A DNA stretch of 64,000 nt from Synechococcus sp. Nb3U1 (lineage in GTDB: Bacteria > Cyanobacteriota > Cyanobacteriia > Thermostichales > Thermostichaceae), in contig NZ_JAKFYQ010000001.1 of the NCBI RefSeq assembly GCF_021533835.1, positions 716,079 to 780,078 on the forward strand, read 5' to 3'. Position 1 is the stretch's first letter; every line of letters begins with the position of its first letter. Position numbers and translations under genes: made by a program. Below are positions 1 to 9,040 of this stretch, one piece after another. The notes beneath the pieces are model-generated. The model did not search any database and was not told the DNA's origin. It saw only the letters and a list, made by a program, of their open reading frames with translations.

Positions 1-1
1 C

Positions 2-202
2 CTCTGGCGGGATACGGGCACCCCGCTGGTGCGCATCGGCTACCCGATCTTCGATCGGCATCACCTGCACCGCTACCCCACCTACGGCTACCAGGGGGCG
101 CTCAACCTGCTCAACTGGCTCGTCAACACCGTTTTGGATGAGGCTGACCGGCGCAGCTTTATCCCCGGCAAAACGGACATTTCCTTTGACTTGATCCGCT
201 AA
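2..202 (+). CDS. nifK: Nitrogenase MoFe protein beta chain, C-terminal end (partial)
   Basis: An open frame entering from the left edge encodes the last 66 residues of a protein and stops with TAA. It contains DRHHLHRYPTYGYQGALN and ends KTDISFDLIR, which I recognise as the C-terminus of the nitrogenase molybdenum-iron protein beta subunit. NifK pairs with NifD and carries the P-cluster shared between the chains. The N-terminal part lies outside the window. A 189-bp spacer separates it from nifV, so nifV may have its own promoter or be read through. The assignment rests on the C-terminal tail and on the nif neighbours downstream. Confidence 0.85.
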   Translation, partial: LWRDTGTPLVRIGYPIFDRHHLHRYPTYGYQGALNLLNWLVNTVLDEADRRSFIPGKTDISFDLIR

Positions 203-391
203 GCCAGCCCCAGAAGGGATCCTCCGACCCAACCCGACGGGATCCCTTGGCTCTCCCACTGCCTCATTCCACAGCTCCCAAATCCCAGTGAATTGGGATA
301 AATGAATCGAATCTGTGGATTTTGGATGGCTTCGGGTTGGCTCACCTAGCCTGAAGACTGAGACCAACGTTCTCCCCTCGGAGGATAAATT

Positions 392-1558
392 GTGATGAAA
401 CCCTCCATCATTCTCAACGACACCACCCTGCGGGATGGCGAGCAAGCGGCGGGTGTGGCGTTTCAAATTCCCGAGAAAATCTCTATTGCTGCCCTTCTAG
501 ATGCCCTTGGTGTGCCCGAGATCGAAGTGGGGATCCCGGCCATGGGTGCTGTGGAAACTGAAGCCATCCGCGCCATCGTCAGCCTGGGGCTGCGGGCCCA
601 GTTGCTGGGCTGGAACCGGGCGGTGCCCACCGATATTTTGGCCTCCATTCGCTGCGGCCTGAAGCGGGTTCACATTTCAGTGCCTGTGTCGGATCTCCAG
701 ATCGCTGTCAAGTTTGGTGGAGATCGCTCGCGGCTGCTCAACCAACTGCGCCAATCTGTGCAGATGGCCACCGGGCAGGGGCTGTGGGTATCGGTCGGGG
801 CGGAAGATGCCAGTCGAGCCACCCTTGAGCAAGTGATCGAGCTGGCTCGTCAGTCCCAAGCTTGGGGGGCGCAACGCTTTCGCTACTGCGACACAGTGGG
901 CATTTTGGATCCCTTTAGCACTTACGACCAGATCAGCCGTCTGGTACAAGCCATCGACATTCCCGTCGAGATGCACACCCACGATGATCTGGGTATGGCC
1001 ACCGCCAACGCCCTGGCCGGGATCCGCGCCGGAGCTACCGCCGTCAACACTACCGTCAACGGCCTGGGGGAACGGGCCGGGAATGCCCCCCTCGAAGAAG
1101 TGGTGATGGCCCTGCGCCACAGCGCCGGAATTGATGTAGGCATTGATACCTGTCGCCTGCGGGAGCTATCTCAACAGGTGATCCGGGCCACGGGTACCCC
1201 CCTACCCCCCTGGAAGGCCATCGTGGGCGACAATGCCTTTGCCCACGAATCCGGGATCCACGCGGCAGGTGTCCTACGGGATCCGCAAACCTACGAGCCT
1301 TTTCCCCCCGAAGTGGTGGGCAGCCAGCGCCGCCTAGTGTTGGGCAAACACTCGGGTCGACATCTGCTATTGCAGGTGCTTCAGGAGCAAGGGATCCCGC
1401 TGGCGCAAATCCCAGCGGGGCATCTGGAAGCGCTTTTGGAACAGGTACGCCAGCACGTCACCCAGTCCAAGCAGCCCATCCCAATCGCCGAACTGGTTCA
1501 GTGGGTTCAGCACACCCTACAGCACACTTTCAAGGAGCCTCACTCCGATGTCTTCTAA
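392..1558 (+). CDS. nifV: Homocitrate synthase NifV
   Basis: Condenses acetyl-CoA with 2-oxoglutarate to give homocitrate, the organic ligand of the nitrogenase iron-molybdenum cofactor. The protein has 388 residues, normal for the family. The isopropylmalate/homocitrate synthase signature [11 protein letters not shown] is at residues 8-18, and the second signature region [14 protein letters not shown] with [14 protein letters not shown] is at about residues 195-235. A GGAGG ribosome binding site at 380-384 serves either GTG 392 or ATG 395. The stop codon overlaps the start of a small downstream ORF, which in turn overlaps nifZ, indicating coupled translation. Leucine-pathway LeuA is the closest alternative, but the nif context and length favour NifV. 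Confidence 0.95.
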   Translation: MMKPSIILNDTTLRDGEQAAGVAFQIPEKISIAALLDALGVPEIEVGIPAMGAVETEAIRAIVSLGLRAQLLGWNRAVPTDILASIRCGLKRVHISVPVSDLQIAVKFGGDRSRLLNQLRQSVQMATGQGLWVSVGAEDASRATLEQVIELARQSQAWGAQRFRYCDTVGILDPFSTYDQISRLVQAIDIPVEMHTHDDLGMATANALAGIRAGATAVNTTVNGLGERAGNAPLEEVVMALRHSAGIDVGIDTCRLRELSQQVIRATGTPLPPWKAIVGDNAFAHESGIHAAGVLRDPQTYEPFPPEVVGSQRRLVLGKHSGRHLLLQVLQEQGIPLAQIPAGHLEALLEQVRQHVTQSKQPIPIAELVQWVQHTLQHTFKEPHSDVF

Positions 1559-1691
1559 CCCGTTACCCTTGGATCCCAAGTCCCAGCGAATTTTGGCGGC
1601 TGTGTATCAGCGAGCCCGCCAGGTGCGTCGGGGTCTGACTCGCCAGGAGCTTTGTCAACTGCTCACCAAAGCCAGAGGAGGTACCTCATGA
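1548..1691 (+). CDS. Small ORF between nifV and nifZ, 47 residues, unknown function
   Basis: ATG at 1548 follows AAGGAG (1532-1537) with a 10-nt spacer, a better ribosome site than many genes here. The frame overlaps the nifV end by 11 nt and its TGA overlaps the nifZ ATG in an ATGA junction. The predicted product starts [20 protein letters not shown] and continues with a basic helical stretch (QRARQVRRGLTRQELCQLL) that could be a small helical or helix-turn-helix-like protein. I do not recognise the family. Its placement, spacing and two-sided overlap argue that it is translated as part of the nif operon. It could alternatively act only as a translational relay between nifV and nifZ. Confidence 0.6.
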   Translation: MSSNPLPLDPKSQRILAAVYQRARQVRRGLTRQELCQLLTKARGGTS

Positions 1692-1951
1692 GCGACGAAC
1701 AGGAATTGGATCAGCGGCCTCGATTCGAACTGGGGGATAAGGTTCGCATTTGCCAGCCCATTCGCAATGATGGTACCTTTGTCGGCCAGCCGATGGGGAA
1801 AATTTTAGCCCTCCCCGGCGACGAAGGCTATGTGGTCTACATCAGCACCTTTCTGCAACGGTTTTATATCTACGCTGTCCATTGTCTGACGAAGGGTTTT
1901 GTGGTGGGGTGCCGCGCCAAAGAACTCGAGCTTGTGGAGAAAAACCCATGA
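1688..1951 (+). CDS. nifZ: NifZ protein
   Basis: NifZ is a small nitrogenase accessory protein implicated in maturation of the P-cluster pair in the MoFe protein. The 87-residue product contains the SH3-like NifZ core: FELGDKVRICQPIRNDGTF, then GKILALPGDEGYVVY and FLQRFYIYAVHCL. ATG 1688 is chosen because AGAGGAGGT lies directly upstream and the family begins close to this residue. An in-frame start 36 nt upstream has no comparable ribosome site. It overlaps both the small ORF upstream and nifT downstream by 4 nt. Confidence 0.9.
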   Translation: MSDEQELDQRPRFELGDKVRICQPIRNDGTFVGQPMGKILALPGDEGYVVYISTFLQRFYIYAVHCLTKGFVVGCRAKELELVEKNP

Positions 1952-2154
1952 AAGTCATTCTGCACCAAAGTGCCTACGGACATCTGATGGTCTATGTTCC
2001 CAAAAAAGATCTAGAAGAATCGGTTGTTGCCAAACGTTTGGAAGCAGAACAAACCATTTTTACTCTGGCTAATGGCTGGGAATTATCCATCAACAATCTG
2101 CCGGATCCCCTGCCCTTGCCCAAGACCGTAGAAGCTAAGCACGTTCGACCCTAG
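1948..2154 (+). CDS. nifT: NifT/FixU family protein
   Basis: A 68-residue product beginning MKVILHQSAYGHLMVYVPKK, with EESVV and LANGWELSI following, matches the NifT/FixU family. These are small proteins of uncertain role, generally encoded beside nif structural or assembly genes. ATG 1948 overlaps the nifZ stop as ATGA, so translation is probably coupled. It is the last recognisable nif gene on this side; the next gene is a transporter with no obvious ribosome site in the short gap. Confidence 0.9.
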   Translation: MKVILHQSAYGHLMVYVPKKDLEESVVAKRLEAEQTIFTLANGWELSINNLPDPLPLPKTVEAKHVRP

Positions 2155-2195
2155 GAGTCTCTAGGTTCCCTTTGCCATCACGTTTGATATCAGGT

Positions 2196-3476
2196 ATGTC
2201 CGCCGGATCTCTAGGGAAAGCAACGTCGATATCTCCCATGACAAAGGGTGATGCTGAAGTCAGCCTTGCCCTATTTGGACGACCGGCTCGACAGGGCAGA
2301 TGGCTCTTCATTCCCCTCGGGCTGATCGTGCTGCTGTGCCTAGGAACGGTCTATTCCTGGAGCATCTTCCGAAAGCCCCTTGAAGCAGAATTGGGGATCC
2401 CTGCCGCGGAGAGCCTGCTGCCCTACACCTTTGCCCTAGTCTTCTACGCCGCCCTGATGCCGATTACAGGGTTTGTGATCCCCCGTTGGGGATCCCGGCG
2501 GGTGCTGGCTTTGGGGGGCAGCATTGTTGGCCTGGGCTATATCCTGGCTAGCTTTGCCAACACGATTGGCTGGGTCACCCTTAGCTATGGCGCCGTTGCG
2601 GGGGCAGGGGTGGGGATCGCCTATGGGGTTCCGATGGCCGTGGTGGCCCACTGGCTGCCGGATCGCAAAGGGCTAGCGGTGGGGTTGACGATCATCGGCT
2701 TTGGCTTGTCGCCTTTGATCACCGCTCCCCTGGCCAATCATTGGATTGCAGAGGTTGGCGTTCGCTCAACCTTACGGATGCTTGGGATCCTCTTTGGGGC
2801 AGTGATTGTTGCCATATCCACCCAACTCAAGTTGCCCCCAACCCACTGGATCCCCGCTCGGGCCGGATCAATCCCCGCTCATATTTCCGGCCATTCCCCT
2901 ATTCTGTTCAAAAGTCAGTCTTTTTACGGGCTGTGGATCTGCTATGCCATCGGCACCTTGATTGGGCTCAGCGCGATCGGCATCTCCAGCCCGGTTGGAG
3001 AAGAACTGATCGGCTTGGATCCCACGTTGGCCGCTAGCAGCGTGGCTCTGTTCGCCATTTTCAATGGGCTAAGTCGTCCTCTGTTCGGTTGGTTGGCGGA
3101 CCGATTTCAGCCGCATCAGGTGGCCACGGGATCCTACAGCTTGATTATTCTGGCCTGTGGGCTGATGATTTTCTCGCCTGAGGGATCCCTGTTGTCTTAT
3201 TGGGTGGCGTTTTCGTTGTTTTGGTTTTGTCTGGGGGGTTGGCTGGCAATGGCACCTACTCTAACCCTGCGCCTGTTTAACCCGGATCACTATGCCCAAA
3301 ACTATGGGGTTGTCTTTACAGCTTATGGGGTTGGGGCGTTGACCGGGACAATGCTCACAGGCCAGCTCCGCGATTGGCTGGGCAGCTATAGTTATATCTT
3401 CTACGGGATGGCGGTCTTGGCAGCGTTCGGGATCCTGGTGGCCAACGTCTTTTTGAAGGGGAAGCTAAATAGCTAG
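2196..3476 (+). CDS. MFS transporter, oxalate/formate-antiporter-like (OFA) family
   Basis: A polytopic membrane protein with about 12 hydrophobic segments and the MFS loop motif (WGSRRVLALGG after TM2; WLADRFQPHQ after TM8). The start of TM1 (GTVYSWSIFRKPLEAELG) and AGAGVGIAYGVPMAVVAHW with PDRKGLAVGLTIIGFGLSP are typical of the OFA branch, which includes oxalate/formate and monocarboxylate transporters. The substrate cannot be read from sequence. Start choice is uncertain: TTG 2172, ATG 2196 and ATG 2238 are in frame and none has a convincing ribosome site. It follows nifT by less than 50 bp, so cotranscription is possible without implying a nitrogen-fixation role. Confidence 0.75.
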   Translation: MSAGSLGKATSISPMTKGDAEVSLALFGRPARQGRWLFIPLGLIVLLCLGTVYSWSIFRKPLEAELGIPAAESLLPYTFALVFYAALMPITGFVIPRWGSRRVLALGGSIVGLGYILASFANTIGWVTLSYGAVAGAGVGIAYGVPMAVVAHWLPDRKGLAVGLTIIGFGLSPLITAPLANHWIAEVGVRSTLRMLGILFGAVIVAISTQLKLPPTHWIPARAGSIPAHISGHSPILFKSQSFYGLWICYAIGTLIGLSAIGISSPVGEELIGLDPTLAASSVALFAIFNGLSRPLFGWLADRFQPHQVATGSYSLIILACGLMIFSPEGSLLSYWVAFSLFWFCLGGWLAMAPTLTLRLFNPDHYAQNYGVVFTAYGVGALTGTMLTGQLRDWLGSYSYIFYGMAVLAAFGILVANVFLKGKLNS

Positions 3477-3484
3477 GTATAGCT

Positions 3485-3508
3485 AACCCACGGCTCTTGC
3501 GCGGGTTT
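3485..3508 (+). terminator. Weak hairpin after the MFS gene
   Basis: AACCCACG and CGCGGGTT can pair with one mismatch around a 7-nt loop, followed by a short T-containing stretch. It lies between two convergent genes. This is suggestive only, since the T-tract is poor. Confidence 0.3.
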
Positions 3509-3540
3509 CCTGTTCGTGGCTAACTATTTGTGGCCAATTA

Positions 3541-4473
3541 TTAGTAGCCGAAATCTCCTTTGAAGAAGAACCGGGCTGTATGGAAAAAGAGCGGGCTAAC
3601 CCAAAGCAGACTATCCACCCGATCCAAAATGCCACCGTGCCCGGGCAACAACTCACCGAAATCTTTAATGCCCAAATCTCGTTTGAACGCACTCATCACC
3701 AAATCCCCCACTTGCCCACCGATTCCCACCAACAATCCGGTGATCCCCACCAGCCAAACTGGAAAATGGGGAAAGGCGATGGGCCAGTTCAAATAGGCCA
3801 GTGCCAAACTGGAAACCAAGGCCATCAGGGATCCCTCGATCGTCTTTTTGGGGGAAAGGCGTGTCCAAGGGGTTTTACCCAACAACTTACCCCATAAGAA
3901 AGCCAACGCATCATTAAATTGGGTAGCCAGCACCACATAGAGCACATAGCCCACCCCGTAGTGAGACTGGCTGAGGTAGCCGAGATGGGCCAAAAACCAA
4001 CCAAAGTAAACGAGGCCAATAATGGTGAGAGCCACCCGCTGAATCGACTCCTCATAACGGTTGGTGAATACGGGTAGGGCTGTGGCCATGGCCGCTCCCC
4101 AAACTGGCAAAGCCATGAACAAGCCATAATTGCCGGAAGCAGCACACAGAGCCAGGCCAATAATAACGACATAAACCAATGCCACATAGATTCGGTGGAC
4201 ATAGAGGCCCGTCCCACGGGCAAATTCCTTGAAGCCGTATACGGAGATCAGAGCCACTAGGGCAATCCAAGCGTTAGCACCGATCCACAACGGTAGAAAG
4301 ATCAGCGGCAGTAACACCGACCAAGTTAGGTAGGGTTTCTTAGCCACAGGCAAGGGTTTTAGCCAGATCAATGCCCCCAAACCTAGGTAGACAACTACCG
4401 CCAAGCCTGTATAAAACCCCAGCACCACCAGCCGAGGGGAGACTTCTAATCTCTCTACCCAAAACTCCAACAT
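3541..4473 (-). CDS. cdsA: Phosphatidate cytidylyltransferase (CDP-diglyceride synthase)
   Basis: Makes CDP-diacylglycerol from phosphatidate and CTP, the precursor of phosphatidylglycerol, in the membrane. The 310-residue protein has about eight hydrophobic segments and the CdsA signature near its C-terminus: SAFKRDLGIKDFGELLPGHG followed by GILDRVDS. The upstream region KTPWTRLSPKKTIEGSLMAL is also typical of the family. ATG 4473 is preferred over TTG 4482 because AGGAG sits 9 nt upstream. The gene is convergent with the MFS gene at 2196-3476. Confidence 0.92.
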   Translation of the reverse strand: MLEFWVERLEVSPRLVVLGFYTGLAVVVYLGLGALIWLKPLPVAKKPYLTWSVLLPLIFLPLWIGANAWIALVALISVYGFKEFARGTGLYVHRIYVALVYVVIIGLALCAASGNYGLFMALPVWGAAMATALPVFTNRYEESIQRVALTIIGLVYFGWFLAHLGYLSQSHYGVGYVLYVVLATQFNDALAFLWGKLLGKTPWTRLSPKKTIEGSLMALVSSLALAYLNWPIAFPHFPVWLVGITGLLVGIGGQVGDLVMSAFKRDLGIKDFGELLPGHGGILDRVDSLLWVSPLFFHTARFFFKGDFGY

Positions 4474-4708
4474 CTTGTGCAACTCCTGTCGCTAACCCTA
4501 CTGTAGTTAGCCTCCGCTAAATTACCCATTGGCTGAATCCAGGTCAGGAGATGACCCCGTTGGGGAAGTGCGGAAAACCGTGGTCTTCGGGATGATTGAT
4601 CCAGATCACAGACAAATCTTGTAGAATAAAAGTTTACGAAGGTATCGACTCCGTCAGCGCGGATCCCCTATCTCCTACAACCCAGAGACCTGACCCAAGG
4701 ATTAACCT
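4474..4708. other. Intergenic region between cdsA and the 24-residue peptide gene
   Basis: This region lies between divergent reading directions and must hold promoters for cdsA (minus) and the tiny plus-strand gene. A TAGAAT -10-like hexamer sits at 4622-4627 but no -35 with normal spacing was found. No RNA gene was recognised. Confidence 0.4.
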
Positions 4709-4783
4709 ATGACGCTGGTTGCACTGTTTATTTTCGTGATGTATTTGATCGTCTCCAACTTGAATGCTCAAGCGGAGCGATAG
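4709..4783 (+). CDS. 24-residue single-span membrane peptide
   Basis: ATG 4709 follows AAGG (4697-4700) by 8 nt and opens a 24-codon frame: MTLVALFIFVMYLIVSNLNA then QAER and TAG. The first 16 residues form one uninterrupted hydrophobic helix followed by a short polar, charged tail. This architecture resembles the very small subunits of photosystems and the cytochrome b6f complex, but the sequence matches none that I can name (not PetL, PetN, PetM, PsbM, PsbT, PsaM or PsbN). It stands alone, with 144 nt before the next gene. A chance ORF is possible, but the ribosome site plus a perfect transmembrane profile make translation plausible. Confidence 0.5.
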   Translation: MTLVALFIFVMYLIVSNLNAQAER

Positions 4784-4926
4784 GGTCTCTAGCTAATCTC
4801 TACCCACTGATCTCTACCCAAGAGGGATCCGGCTAGGCCCTGAGAGACCGGGGACATTGCTTACTCGGGTACACGGCCTGGATTAGGATAGGCTTCTAGT
4901 GGCCCAACCTACGGAACAGGGGAAGC

Positions 4927-6117
4927 ATGGAAGCCCGGGATCCCAGCTCGATTTTGTGGGCGCAGGTGTTTGGCTTGGCCGCTATCCAGGGAGCCATCGC
5001 GCTGACCTGGGTAATTTATAACCTTTACTTGCCCAACCTGTTGGTGGACATGGGCTTGGCGGCAGGTTTGGCCACGGGCCTGTTGATTATTGAGAATCTG
5101 CTGGGGGCGGTGATGGAGCCCCTGATGGGCAGTTTTTCCGACCAAACCCAACGCTGGTTGGGCAGTCGTTTTCCCTTCGTATCGGTGGGGGTGATCCTCT
5201 CAGCGGCTTGTTTTATCGCCATCCCAGCGGTGGCTTTTTTGGGGGCCGATGCAGCGGATTGGATGCGATCTCTGCTCGTCTTTTTTTTGGTGGCCTGGGC
5301 CGTGTGCATGACGATCTTCCGCAGCCCGGCACTGTCCCTGTTGGGACGTTATGCTTTTTCGTCGGGGTTGCCTCAGGCAGCCAGTATTTTGACCTTAGTG
5401 GGTGGTGTAGCGGGAGCGATGGGGCCATTGGCTAGTGGGTTCATTTTGGATCTGGGGCCTTGGGTAGCCTTCGGGGTAGGCTCAGCGGTGTTGCTCTTGG
5501 CGGCTCTGGCGTTGCGCCTCGCCAATCCTGGCCAAACGGTTCATGACAAAGACTCGGATGCGGGCGAAGCAGCTCCTTTTGTCTGGTGGGGGTTGATCTG
5601 GGTGTTCGGGGCCGGGGTAGGGGTAGGGCTGGGCTTTCGCATGTTGATGACGGCTTTCCCGCAGGTGTTGGCCGCACAAGCACCGCAAGCGAATGTAGGC
5701 TGGGTGCTGGGATCCATCTTCCTAAGCCTGGCATTGACGGCGGTACCGATGGGTTCTTTGGCCAGTCGCTGGGGTAACCAACGGGCAATGGCCATTGGGT
5801 TGGGTTTGATGGGTGGGTTGTTGGCCTTGACGTTGCTCAGTGGGAGTACACTACTGGCGGTTATCATTGCCCTTTGCATTGGGGCTACCTTTAGTTTGGT
5901 TTCCAATGGCAGCATTCCCTTTGCCCTGTCGATGGTACCTGCGGCGCGGGCGGGGTTGGGCACTGGCATCTATTTCAGTGGGGGGGCAGTAGCCTCTAGC
6001 CTGTTTGGCCTACTGTTTGCCCAGGCCAAGTTTGAACCTACGGTTTTGGCTTTAATCGGCGTAGTGGCCTTTCTTGCGGCGGGGTTTTGTGTAATTTGTA
6101 GCCGTCCGCTCCATTAG
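4927..6117 (+). CDS. MFS / sugar-cation-symporter-like transporter
   Basis: A 396-residue integral membrane protein with about 12 predicted spans. The N-terminus (IYNLYLPNLLVDMG, ENLLGAVMEPLMGSFSD) resembles the GPH/SLC45-like branch of the major facilitator superfamily, and the loop RWLGSRFPFV matches the family's first cytoplasmic loop. A soluble linker around DKDSDAGEAA separates the two six-helix halves. AGGGGAAGC precedes the ATG. The substrate is unknown. It is transcribed alone and converges on the minus-strand GAF-protein gene. Two 12-bp direct repeats (6115-6126, 6128-6139) span its stop codon. Confidence 0.75.
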   Translation: MEARDPSSILWAQVFGLAAIQGAIALTWVIYNLYLPNLLVDMGLAAGLATGLLIIENLLGAVMEPLMGSFSDQTQRWLGSRFPFVSVGVILSAACFIAIPAVAFLGADAADWMRSLLVFFLVAWAVCMTIFRSPALSLLGRYAFSSGLPQAASILTLVGGVAGAMGPLASGFILDLGPWVAFGVGSAVLLLAALALRLANPGQTVHDKDSDAGEAAPFVWWGLIWVFGAGVGVGLGFRMLMTAFPQVLAAQAPQANVGWVLGSIFLSLALTAVPMGSLASRWGNQRAMAIGLGLMGGLLALTLLSGSTLLAVIIALCIGATFSLVSNGSIPFALSMVPAARAGLGTGIYFSGGAVASSLFGLLFAQAKFEPTVLALIGVVAFLAAGFCVICSRPLH

Positions 6118-6193
6118 TCTGCGATTGTAGTCTGCGATTCAATTTTTCCTGCCCGAAAAGCACAGGGACTCCACAAGGGAACCACAAGGAAAC

Positions 6194-9040
6194 TCAGCTT
6201 ACTGGGCTGATCTCCTCACTGCCCACCGGCAAGAGAAGGCGAGAGACGTAACGCCCATCGGAAGATTGATAAAAGGAGAGCTGCCCCCCCATCCGCTGTA
6301 CCACCCGTTGACACAGTCCCAGCTCCAGACCCGGACTGACAGTGAGGGGAGACTTGAGTAAGGGATCCGCGTAGATTACCATTTCCGGATCTAACTGTAG
6401 TGCCGCCATCAGGTTGGGATCAAAGCTGCCCTGATCCACCACCAACAGTTCTACATAGCCATCGCTAGTTTGGCTCCACAGATCTAGCCGCCCCCCTTCC
6501 GGGCTGCGCAGAGCTGCTGCTGCCAATACCTCCCAGAGGATCATCTCCAACCGTCCTGGATCCCCCTGGACAGCGATACCCATATCCCCATGGGCCCGCG
6601 GCCACAGCTTGCGTTTCTGGGTGAGGCCCTCTAGTCGGCGCAACCCTTTGCGAACCAAAGCCGCCAGGGGCACCGTCATCGACTCCGGCTGCACCTGCCA
6701 AGACTCTGACTGCAACAGCGGCCCCGTGTGGGTGGTCAAATCCCGTAAGCCTCTGCCGATCTCCACCACCTTCTGCCAGCGCGTGGCTTCGTCACCAGGA
6801 GTTTCCGGCACCTGACCAAGGCGACGCAGGTTCTCCAAGAGGGTATTTTGCATATCCAGCAGACGGCGATGCTTATACCAGTTCAATTCATTCAGCACCT
6901 CCTGCCGCTCCTGTAGAGTGTGGATCCAAAGCAAGCGCCGTAGCGTCCAGCAGCAGGTTTGGGCGATCAACATCACTGCCGCCCGCTCATAGGGATCCCA
7001 AACTTTGCCCCCTTCTGCCCCCAAGATCAAAACCCCCAAAGGAGCCAACAAATCCGCCCCAGAGCCCAAAGGCATGAGCAGCCAGGATCCCAAGCCAACG
7101 GAATTTAACCAGGTGCGGCTGGTGGGGGGGATCTGCTCGTGGGTTAGGGGCAGGGGCTCTACCGATTGCAGCGCGTAAGCCAGTAAGGGATCCTGCAGAT
7201 CAATCTCGGTGGGGCCGGTGGGGCGAATCTCGGAAGCCGTGGCAAAGGGAGGTTGCAATTGGCCGTGGCTGGCTCCTGGCCGCCAACTGACCACCAGGGC
7301 CAAAGGGATCCCCAGCAATTGGGCGGTTTGTTGAGCAGTGGTGTTGTAGATCTCCGGCAGGGTGGATAGATTTTGTAGAGTTAAGCAGGTGGTGCTTAGC
7401 CCGTTCAGCAGTTGCGCTTGTCGCTGCCGGGATTCCTCCAATTGGCTTTGGCGCAAAACCACTCCCAGTTGTTGGGCGATCCCCCGCAGCAGTTGCCGTT
7501 CTTCGCGGCTCCAAGCCCGCAACTGTTGGTGCATGACCAGGATCAGCCCTTCGATGGGGGCAGCATGGGTTTCGCCGACATGGCCGGTGTAGGTGAGCAT
7601 CAGGGAACGGGTGCCTAAGGCCGCAAATTCCTGCCGCCAAGAAAGCAGGCGCAGATCTTGGTCGTAGTTTTCCGCCACCAGTACCTCGTTGCGCAGCAGA
7701 TCCCCCCAGTCTTGTTCGCTCAAGGGGTTGAATTGCTTGGGCAGGGGCTGTTTGCCCTCGCTGCGATACTCGTAAAACAGGCGTGGGGTTTGTGTGCTGG
7801 GATCCAGCATCAACACGACCACGGCACTAGCTTTCAAGCGTTGACCTAAGCCGATGACGGCCTGCTGTAGAGCCTGTTGCAGATCCGCCTGACTGTAAAC
7901 GGAGCGGGCCACTTGTTGCACAAACTCTTGGTCGTTGGCTAACTGTCGCACCATGCGATCTAGCCCTTCCAGAGGAGTAGCCAAGGCCAACCAGTTCCCG
8001 GCGGCTGCCACCAATTGCCGCTCGATGTCTTGCCAGGTACGGGGCACATCTGACTCAACACAGATAAACCCGAGCAGGTCTTTTTGCAGCAAAATCGGGG
8101 CCGCTAAGACCGCCTGGGCCCGTAGCTGCTGCATCAACTTGGGGGTGATCTCAGAGCGAGTCGTCCCTGTGGCATCGTTGGCCACCACCACCTGCCCATC
8201 GGCGAGGGTGTAGTACATATCCCCCAGTTCCCGCAGGGGCAGGCTGCCATCACGAGCCGGGGTTGCCGCAGTTTTGGCTCCTTTCGCGGGTGGGCTGGCT
8301 TTGGAGGCTGTGACATGGGGACTAAACTGCCCTTGGCCGCGCTCGTGCCAATACACCTGAACGCGCACAGCACCGATGAAAGACTGCAACTCCTGCATCA
8401 CTAGGCTGACCCGCTCCTGCAGGGATCCCGCCTGGCGCATGGCGATTCCGAGGGCAAGGAGGGGATCCTCAAGGCGCTTTTCCGTCTGCTGTTTCCAGGC
8501 GCTCTCCAACTGTTGCAACGAGGCCGCCAACTGCCCCAGCAGGATGCCCAGGAGGGCTTTTTCTTCTTCGCTGGTGGTAATGCCCCACACTTGGGATCCC
8601 AGCATCAGTACCCCCAGGCACCGCCGTTGGCTGCGAATCGGGTGGATCAAACAGCCCTGGATCCCGCCCAATCGCTTCGCCTCCCGCTGCCAGATGCCCA
8701 TGCGCGGCTCCTGCGACATATCCGGCAGACTGATTGGGCGCTGCTCAATCACCACCTGCTCCATAATCTCCCCCGGCTGTAGGGGATGCACCGCTCGCAA
8801 CAGGGTCTGATCTTCGAGGAGGGTGACCCCACCCTGGCCCACCAACTGGTGATTTTGGTAGTCGTAAAGAGCCAGCCAAATCAGCGGTGCCACAAACACA
8901 GCCCCGACGTAATCGAGGGTGAGCTGAATCAACAGCTTGGCGTCTGTCTGCTCCCGCATCTGCTGCAACGTGGTTTGCAGGGCTACCAGGGGCACTGTTG
9001 CCTCAGAGCCATCCGAATAGTGGGGAACAGACTGAACCAT
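6194..9040 (-). CDS. Multi-GAF-domain protein with degenerate histidine-kinase-type ATPase region
   Basis: A 948-residue soluble protein made of about four consecutive GAF-like domains (roughly residues 20-190, 210-365, 375-545 and 555-700) and a C-terminal region resembling HATPase_c (about 800-940, with LLVVDQGS and LELGLCQRVVQRMGGQLSFY). The N box is not recognisable: where NxxxNA is expected the sequence reads EMILWEVLAAAALRS. No H-box with adjoining E/D-L-R-T-P is visible. It therefore looks like a sensory protein that has lost kinase activity or binds a ligand or partner instead. ATG 9040 is chosen because GGGAG lies upstream; the frame extends to 9109 without a good ribosome site. No cognate regulator is adjacent. 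Confidence 0.75.
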   Translation of the reverse strand: MVQSVPHYSDGSEATVPLVALQTTLQQMREQTDAKLLIQLTLDYVGAVFVAPLIWLALYDYQNHQLVGQGGVTLLEDQTLLRAVHPLQPGEIMEQVVIEQRPISLPDMSQEPRMGIWQREAKRLGGIQGCLIHPIRSQRRCLGVLMLGSQVWGITTSEEEKALLGILLGQLAASLQQLESAWKQQTEKRLEDPLLALGIAMRQAGSLQERVSLVMQELQSFIGAVRVQVYWHERGQGQFSPHVTASKASPPAKGAKTAATPARDGSLPLRELGDMYYTLADGQVVVANDATGTTRSEITPKLMQQLRAQAVLAAPILLQKDLLGFICVESDVPRTWQDIERQLVAAAGNWLALATPLEGLDRMVRQLANDQEFVQQVARSVYSQADLQQALQQAVIGLGQRLKASAVVVLMLDPSTQTPRLFYEYRSEGKQPLPKQFNPLSEQDWGDLLRNEVLVAENYDQDLRLLSWRQEFAALGTRSLMLTYTGHVGETHAAPIEGLILVMHQQLRAWSREERQLLRGIAQQLGVVLRQSQLEESRQRQAQLLNGLSTTCLTLQNLSTLPEIYNTTAQQTAQLLGIPLALVVSWRPGASHGQLQPPFATASEIRPTGPTEIDLQDPLLAYALQSVEPLPLTHEQIPPTSRTWLNSVGLGSWLLMPLGSGADLLAPLGVLILGAEGGKVWDPYERAAVMLIAQTCCWTLRRLLWIHTLQERQEVLNELNWYKHRRLLDMQNTLLENLRRLGQVPETPGDEATRWQKVVEIGRGLRDLTTHTGPLLQSESWQVQPESMTVPLAALVRKGLRRLEGLTQKRKLWPRAHGDMGIAVQGDPGRLEMILWEVLAAAALRSPEGGRLDLWSQTSDGYVELLVVDQGSFDPNLMAALQLDPEMVIYADPLLKSPLTVSPGLELGLCQRVVQRMGGQLSFYQSSDGRYVSRLLLPVGSEEISPVS

